From COE1 sp964445375 (GTDB lineage Bacteria; Bacillota; Clostridia; Lachnospirales; Lachnospiraceae), in NCBI GenBank assembly GCA_964445375.1, contig CAYUKO010000073.1, forward strand, positions 1 to 18,773: a stretch of DNA of 18,773 nucleotides, written 5' to 3'. The first letter of the stretch is position 1; every line of letters begins with the position of its first letter. Below the pieces are notes generated by a model, which was not told the origin of the DNA, made no database searches, and saw only the letters and a list, made by a program, of their open reading frames with translations. A program made the translations under genes and the position numbers. Below, piece after piece: positions 14,863 to 18,773 of the stretch.

Positions 14863-15765
14863 ATGAGAAACATTCTAATCACAGGCGGAACGGTATTTGT
14901 AAGCAGGTACATTGCAGAGTATTTTACTAAAAAGGGCGACCATGTCTATGTATTAAATCGAAACAGTAAACCGCAATCGGAAGGTGTTACCTTAATTGAA
15001 GGTGATAGAAATGCATTAGGTGATAAGCTCAAAGGTTATCATTTTGATGTTGTTTTGGATGTTACTGCATATACAAGACAAGATGTTGAAAACCTTGTGA
15101 ATGCTTTGGATGAAATCAAGGATTATGTCTTTATTAGTTCCAGTGCTGTTTATCCTGAAACATTGCCTCAGCCATTTTGCGAAGAGCAACCATGTGGCGC
15201 CAATTCCATATGGGGAAGTTATGGCACGAATAAACTGGAAGCAGAGCAGTATTTAAAAGAAAACGTGTCGCAGGCATATATCTTGCGTCCGCCATATCTT
15301 TATGGCCCCATGCAAAATGTCTATCGAGAACCTTTTGTGTTTGACTGCGCAAGAGAAAAAAGGGCATTCTATATTCCAAAAGACGGAAAAATGCCATTGC
15401 AGTTTTTCCACGTGGAAGATTTATGCCACTTCATTGAGATTATTTTAGAGAAAAAGCCTATGAACCGCATTTATAATGTCGGTAACTCCGAAATGGTAAC
15501 TATCAATGATTGGGTACAGATGTGCTATAACGTGGTAGGATGTTCACTTGAGAAAAAATATGTAAATTACTGTCATGGTCAAAGAAGCTATTTTTGCTTC
15601 CATGATTATGCTTATCAGTTAGATGTATCCAAGCAACTGGCTCTAATGCCGGATACCAAGCCTTTATTAGAAGGGCTAAAAGAATCTTATGCATGGTATT
15701 GTGCGCATGAAGAATTGGTAAGTAAAAGACCTTATATGGAATATATTGATAAAGAAATTAGATGA
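14863..15765 (+). CDS. NAD-dependent epimerase/dehydratase family protein (extended SDR)
   Basis: This 300-residue protein has an N-terminal Rossmann fold, ILITGGTVFVSRYIAEYF. The third glycine of the usual GGxxFxG is Ser14 here. The active-site set is Ser92-94 in FISSSAVY and Tyr120-x3-Lys124 in SYGTNK. Later, LRPPYLYGP and FFHVEDLCHFIEIIL match sugar-nucleotide epimerase-like proteins. The start ATG 14863 follows AAGGAGG at 6 nt. An in-frame ATG at 14770 would lie upstream of the promoter. The isochorismatase-like gene begins 12 nt after its stop. The substrate is not identifiable. Confidence 0.88.
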   Translation: MRNILITGGTVFVSRYIAEYFTKKGDHVYVLNRNSKPQSEGVTLIEGDRNALGDKLKGYHFDVVLDVTAYTRQDVENLVNALDEIKDYVFISSSAVYPETLPQPFCEEQPCGANSIWGSYGTNKLEAEQYLKENVSQAYILRPPYLYGPMQNVYREPFVFDCAREKRAFYIPKDGKMPLQFFHVEDLCHFIEIILEKKPMNRIYNVGNSEMVTINDWVQMCYNVVGCSLEKKYVNYCHGQRSYFCFHDYAYQLDVSKQLALMPDTKPLLEGLKESYAWYCAHEELVSKRPYMEYIDKEIR

Positions 15766-15777
15766 AAGGGAAAAAAG

Positions 15778-16311
15778 ATGGTACTACTTGTTGTTGACAC
15801 ACAAAAACTAATTACAAATGAAAGCTTATATGAGTTCGAGACTTTTGTTTCTCATGAGAAAGAGCTTATAAAAAAAGCCCGCCAAAAAGGAATCGAAGTC
15901 ATTTATATTCGCCACGACGATGGATCAGGGGAAGAATTGACAAAGGGAACAGAAGGCTTTGAAATTTATGAAGGTTTTCAACCAATGCAGAACGAAAAAA
16001 TATTTGATAAAAATGTAAACAGTCCTTTTCGTGGATCTGGCTTATTAGAATATTTACAAGAGAAAGGTGAACGAGAAATTATTGTTACCGGATTGCAGAC
16101 AGATTACTGTATCGATGCAACCGTAAAATGTGGTTTCGAGCATGGTTTTCATGTGATTGTTCCTGCTACTGCCAATACTACGGTTGATAATACCTTTATG
16201 ACGGCAGAACAGTGTTATCATTATTATAATGAATTCCTGTGGAAGAGAAGATATGCAGAGTGTATTTCTTATGAAGAAATGCTTGAAAGAATGGACGATT
16301 ATCGAAAATAG
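15778..16311 (+). CDS. Isochorismatase-family cysteine hydrolase
   Basis: This 177-residue protein has the catalytic triad of the family: Asp7 in LLVVDTQ, Lys78 in DKNVNSPF and Cys111 in TGLQTDYCIDAT. The fold is an alpha/beta Rossmann-like sandwich, and the length is normal. Members hydrolyse amides such as nicotinamide or N-carbamoyl compounds; true isochorismatase activity is only one option and nothing here supports a siderophore pathway. It follows the epimerase by 12 nt with GAAAGGG as ribosome site, and a short EamA gene follows after 47 nt. Confidence 0.9.
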   Translation: MVLLVVDTQKLITNESLYEFETFVSHEKELIKKARQKGIEVIYIRHDDGSGEELTKGTEGFEIYEGFQPMQNEKIFDKNVNSPFRGSGLLEYLQEKGEREIIVTGLQTDYCIDATVKCGFEHGFHVIVPATANTTVDNTFMTAEQCYHYYNEFLWKRRYAECISYEEMLERMDDYRK

Positions 16312-16358
16312 TAGTACTCTATTTTTATACAAAAGATAAATTAAAGGGGGAATTACAT

Positions 16359-16772
16359 GTGTGGTTTGTATTTGCACTTTTGTCAGCAGTATTTGCTGCC
16401 TTGACATCAATCCTTGCAAAGATAGGAATTGATGGTGTGAATTCGAATCTTGCGACAGCAATTCGAACAATTGTAGTGTTAGTTATGGCGTGGGGAATGG
16501 TTTTTCTAACGAATGCACAGAACGGTATTTCAGCTATTTCAAGAAAAAGCTGGATATTCTTGATTCTGTCAGGTCTGGCAACAGGAGCATCATGGCTTTG
16601 CTATTACAGAGCACTTCAGATAGGAGAGGCATCCAAGGTTGTTCCAATAGATAAACTTAGCGTTGTAATTACATTGATTTTAGCATTTGTATTCCTGCAT
16701 GAAAGCTTTACCGCAAAATCAGCCATAGGCGCTGTATTCATTACCGTGGGAACACTTATTATGGTGTTGTAA
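16359..16772 (+). CDS. Short EamA-family transporter (single-domain DMT)
   Basis: This 137-residue membrane protein carries one EamA domain with about four to five hydrophobic segments, including WFVFALLSAVFAALTSILA at the N-terminus and FITVGTLIMVL at the C-terminus. Classical DMT carriers have two such domains; single-domain ones are thought to act as dimers. The start is GTG 16359, 8 nt after AAAGGGGG. The nearby ATG at 16357 reads in another frame and soon stops. It is followed by a strong terminator, so it closes the epimerase run. The metabolite is unknown. Confidence 0.88.
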   Translation: MWFVFALLSAVFAALTSILAKIGIDGVNSNLATAIRTIVVLVMAWGMVFLTNAQNGISAISRKSWIFLILSGLATGASWLCYYRALQIGEASKVVPIDKLSVVITLILAFVFLHESFTAKSAIGAVFITVGTLIMVL

Positions 16773-16811
16773 AAGCAAAAGTATAGACGAAAAAACTTAC
16801 AAAATCTTTAT

Positions 16812-16849
16812 AAATGTCCTTTGTCCTAGAATAGGAGAGGACATTTTTT
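16812..16849 (+). terminator. Terminator between the EamA gene and the response regulator
   Basis: AAATGTCCT (16812-16820) pairs with AGGACATTT (16838-16846), and an inner TCCTA pairs with TAGGA across a small internal loop. A six-T run (16844-16849) follows. This is a standard rho-independent terminator that separates the two-component genes from the upstream run. Confidence 0.85.
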
Positions 16850-16869
16850 AGGAAAGGCATGGTTTTAAA

Positions 16870-17517
16870 ATGGCGCATATTTTGGTGATTGATGATGAAA
16901 ATGACATTTGTATGCTCATAAAACGGGCACTTGAAAAAGACGGTTATCTTGTAACAATCAAAAATAGTGCAGTTGGTTTGGAGGCTTCAGATTTTAAGAT
17001 ATATGATTTGATTTTGTTAGACGTTATGATGCCCGATATGGATGGATTTTCACTTTGTCAACAGATTCGAAGAGATGTAGACTGTCCTATTTTATTTCTG
17101 ACAGCCAAAACCATGGAGCAGGATATTGTAGAGGGCTTTGCGCTCGGGGCAGATGATTATATCAAGAAGCCATTTGGTATTGCTGAACTGCGTGCAAGAG
17201 TGGCGGCGCACATACTTAGAGAAAAGAGAGAGCATCATCAGACGCTCATATGTGGTAAAATCCGGTTTGACTTATCGTCAAAAGTGATTAAAGTGGAGGA
17301 TAATTCAGAAGCAATCCCTTTAACTAAAAGTGAATATCAGATTTGTGAATATCTTGCCCGTAATAAAGGACAGGTTTTTTCATTGGAAAACATTTTAGAG
17401 GCTGCATTTGGTTATGATTCAGAAAGCGATGTTTCAGCCATTCGCATGCATATTAAAAATATTCGCAGTAAATTTTCAAAGTATGTAGAATGTCCCATAG
17501 AAACAGTTTGGGGGTAG
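16870..17517 (+). CDS. OmpR-family response regulator, C-terminus cut by a probable one-base loss
   Basis: This 215-residue protein has a receiver domain (1-115) with acidic pocket Asp8-Asp9, phospho-acceptor Asp51 in LLDVMMPDMDG, Thr78 and Lys100. A winged-helix effector domain (about 125-215) follows, with PLTKSEYQICEYLARNKGQVF and SDVSAIRMHIKNIRSKF. It ends in IETVWG-stop, whereas the family normally continues WGVGYKW. Adding one G to the five-G run at 17510-17514 gives WGVGYKWK and a TAA at 17532-17534. The wild-type frame is therefore very likely one base longer. The next gene, a histidine kinase, starts 7 nt after the present stop and would overlap the repaired frame by 10 nt. Confidence 0.88.
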   Translation: MAHILVIDDENDICMLIKRALEKDGYLVTIKNSAVGLEASDFKIYDLILLDVMMPDMDGFSLCQQIRRDVDCPILFLTAKTMEQDIVEGFALGADDYIKKPFGIAELRARVAAHILREKREHHQTLICGKIRFDLSSKVIKVEDNSEAIPLTKSEYQICEYLARNKGQVFSLENILEAAFGYDSESDVSAIRMHIKNIRSKFSKYVECPIETVWG

Positions 17518-17524
17518 GTTACAA

Positions 17525-18751
17525 ATGGAAATAAAGAAGGCAAAAGCGACCAGCTTGTATATGCTGTTTTTAAAGTATTTAGCAGCATTTTTCTTTTTCA
17601 CAATGCTGTTGATTGCCATAAATTTTGTGGCATTTAACATAGCTTTGAACAGTGGCTTTATCTTACCGGCTAATTATGCGGAGCAGGTGATACAACAGAT
17701 GAAAGAACAAATTGCGGAGAGTGAGACGTTTGATGATTCATTGGTGCCATTTCCATGTAATTATGTATTAATCGATGAAAATGGCACAATTATAAGCACA
17801 GATATGTCACAAAAAGAGGCAAAAATGGCGCAGGAAGCGTTGATGAAATCGGGTCCATATTCCAAGAAACAGTATTTATCGATACAAAGGGAGGATTCTT
17901 CTTGTATCATAAGCTATGATTTATATGCCCATTTTTCATCTCCTTTTTTACATAAATGGCTTCCTAATCCTGAAATATTGGAGTGGATTTTGTTTTTTAC
18001 AGAATTTTTAGCAATTGCTGTTATGATTGCATTGGCATTTGGACGTAAGTTAAAAGCAGAACTGGTGCCTATTATCGTGGCAACAGATGCCATTAAAAGA
18101 CAGGAATTACACTGGGAAGCTAAGCCAACAAAGATTCGAGAGTTTAACGTAGTGTTAGATTCGATAGAAAGTATGAGTGCAGCATTAGAAAGCTCGTTGA
18201 AACAGCAATGGGACATGGAACAGAATCGAAAAATGCTTATGGCAGCGACGAGAGCAGAAAATGAAGATGATTTTCACCCCGGAAATTTTTCTATTAGGGA
18301 GTGTGTCAGAGAAATAGAAATGCAGGCAAAAGCACATTGTATGGCTCAAAAAATTTCTTTGGTCACTCAAATGGAAACAATAGCAGATGACTTTTTTGGA
18401 GATAGAGAGCTGATTGTTCGGGCAGTTTCCAATATTCTTGATAATGCCATAGAACATACACCTGTAAATGGTAAGATAAAGCTTGAAATTATTGGAAAGA
18501 AAGATACTTTATCATTTGGCGTCACAGATACAGGTAATGGATTTTCACAAAATAGCTTAAAATCTGCGACACAGCAGTTTTACACAGAGCATGGAGAACG
18601 TTCAGGAAAGCACTACGGATTGGGATTATTTATTGCAAAGTCAGTGGCACAAAAGCATAAAGGAGAGTTATTACTTGCAAACAGACAAGGCGGTTGTGGG
18701 GCTGAAGTAACCTTAATCTGTATCTGTTCAGAACCCCTTCTGGCTCAATGA
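17525..18751 (+). CDS. Sensor histidine kinase lacking its H-box (DHp) region
   Basis: This 408-residue membrane kinase has TM1 at about 14-40, an extracellular sensor part of ~110 residues, TM2 at about 152-172, and a HAMP-like linker to about 225. The ATPase domain is present: N-box NILDNAIEHTP (Asn303), G1 DTGNGF (335-340) and G2 GLGLFIA (365-371). The dimerisation/phospho-acceptor part is missing. The linker QQWDMEQNRKMLMA (to 240) runs straight into TRAENEDDFHPGNF, where relatives have about 50 residues beginning with an AHDLKTPL-type H-box. With no histidine to phosphorylate, it should not signal normally. Downstream of TM2 the layout recalls SpaK/NisK-like kinases, an inference. Confidence 0.87.
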   Translation: MEIKKAKATSLYMLFLKYLAAFFFFTMLLIAINFVAFNIALNSGFILPANYAEQVIQQMKEQIAESETFDDSLVPFPCNYVLIDENGTIISTDMSQKEAKMAQEALMKSGPYSKKQYLSIQREDSSCIISYDLYAHFSSPFLHKWLPNPEILEWILFFTEFLAIAVMIALAFGRKLKAELVPIIVATDAIKRQELHWEAKPTKIREFNVVLDSIESMSAALESSLKQQWDMEQNRKMLMAATRAENEDDFHPGNFSIRECVREIEMQAKAHCMAQKISLVTQMETIADDFFGDRELIVRAVSNILDNAIEHTPVNGKIKLEIIGKKDTLSFGVTDTGNGFSQNSLKSATQQFYTEHGERSGKHYGLGLFIAKSVAQKHKGELLLANRQGGCGAEVTLICICSEPLLAQ

Positions 18752-18773
18752 CCAGTTGTTGTGTAAAACAGAG

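Noticed and set aside
1..18773. CRISPR arrays, insertion sequences, tRNA or rRNA genes
   Set aside because: I looked for regular direct repeats, transposase motifs with terminal repeats and tRNA-like TTCGANNC arms and found none that hold up.

Overview
The window looks like a low-GC, Gram-positive anaerobe of the Clostridia, most likely Lachnospiraceae. The reasons are the AT-rich sequence, strong AGGAGG-type ribosome binding sites, TTGxxx-N17-TATAAT promoters, and the mix of gene families: multi-copy AAA/DUF4143 ATPases, intracellular GH51, a short EamA protein and an OmpR-type two-component pair. This taxonomic call is an inference from style and families. No rRNA, tRNA, CRISPR array, transposase or phage gene was seen.

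Layout. (1) 1-1160: the 3' part of an AraC regulator and a small cupin, closed by a hairpin. (2) 1161-1512: a gene-poor stretch with an orphan-looking promoter and a strong terminator. (3) 1513-6934: two paralogous AAA/DUF4143 ATPases. Between them lie a small PH-like membrane protein and a GH51 alpha-L-arabinofuranosidase whose frame is broken by one TAG codon. (4) 7063-10466: an ABC exporter (ATPase and permease, overlapping by 8 nt) with an XRE-type regulator carrying a long helical C-terminal region. (5) 10485-11929: a two-gene, toxin-antitoxin-like operon, an HTH protein and a short HipA-like kinase. Its promoter spacer holds one copy of a 15-bp palindrome, and a second copy lies 33 bp upstream. 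(6) 12003-13221: a GyrI-like protein overlapping a GNAT acetyltransferase. (7) 13212-14199: a divergent HxlR/DUF24 regulator and nitroreductase, resembling the YodB/YodC and HypR/HypO redox switches. (8) 14254-16772: a Nudix hydrolase divergent from an epimerase, isochorismatase-like hydrolase and EamA run, with a perfect 13-bp inverted repeat forming the shared promoter region. (9) 16870-18751: an OmpR-type response regulator and a histidine kinase, both apparently damaged.

Most of the window is accessory, stress-response and small-molecule-handling content. The strongest signals are the HTH/HipA-like kinase operon with its two operators, the histidine kinase that lacks its whole H-box region, the response regulator that ends early at a five-G run just before the conserved VGY end, and two compact divergent control regions. 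The lesions in the GH51 gene and the two-component pair could be real decay, switching or sequencing error. The sequence alone cannot decide.
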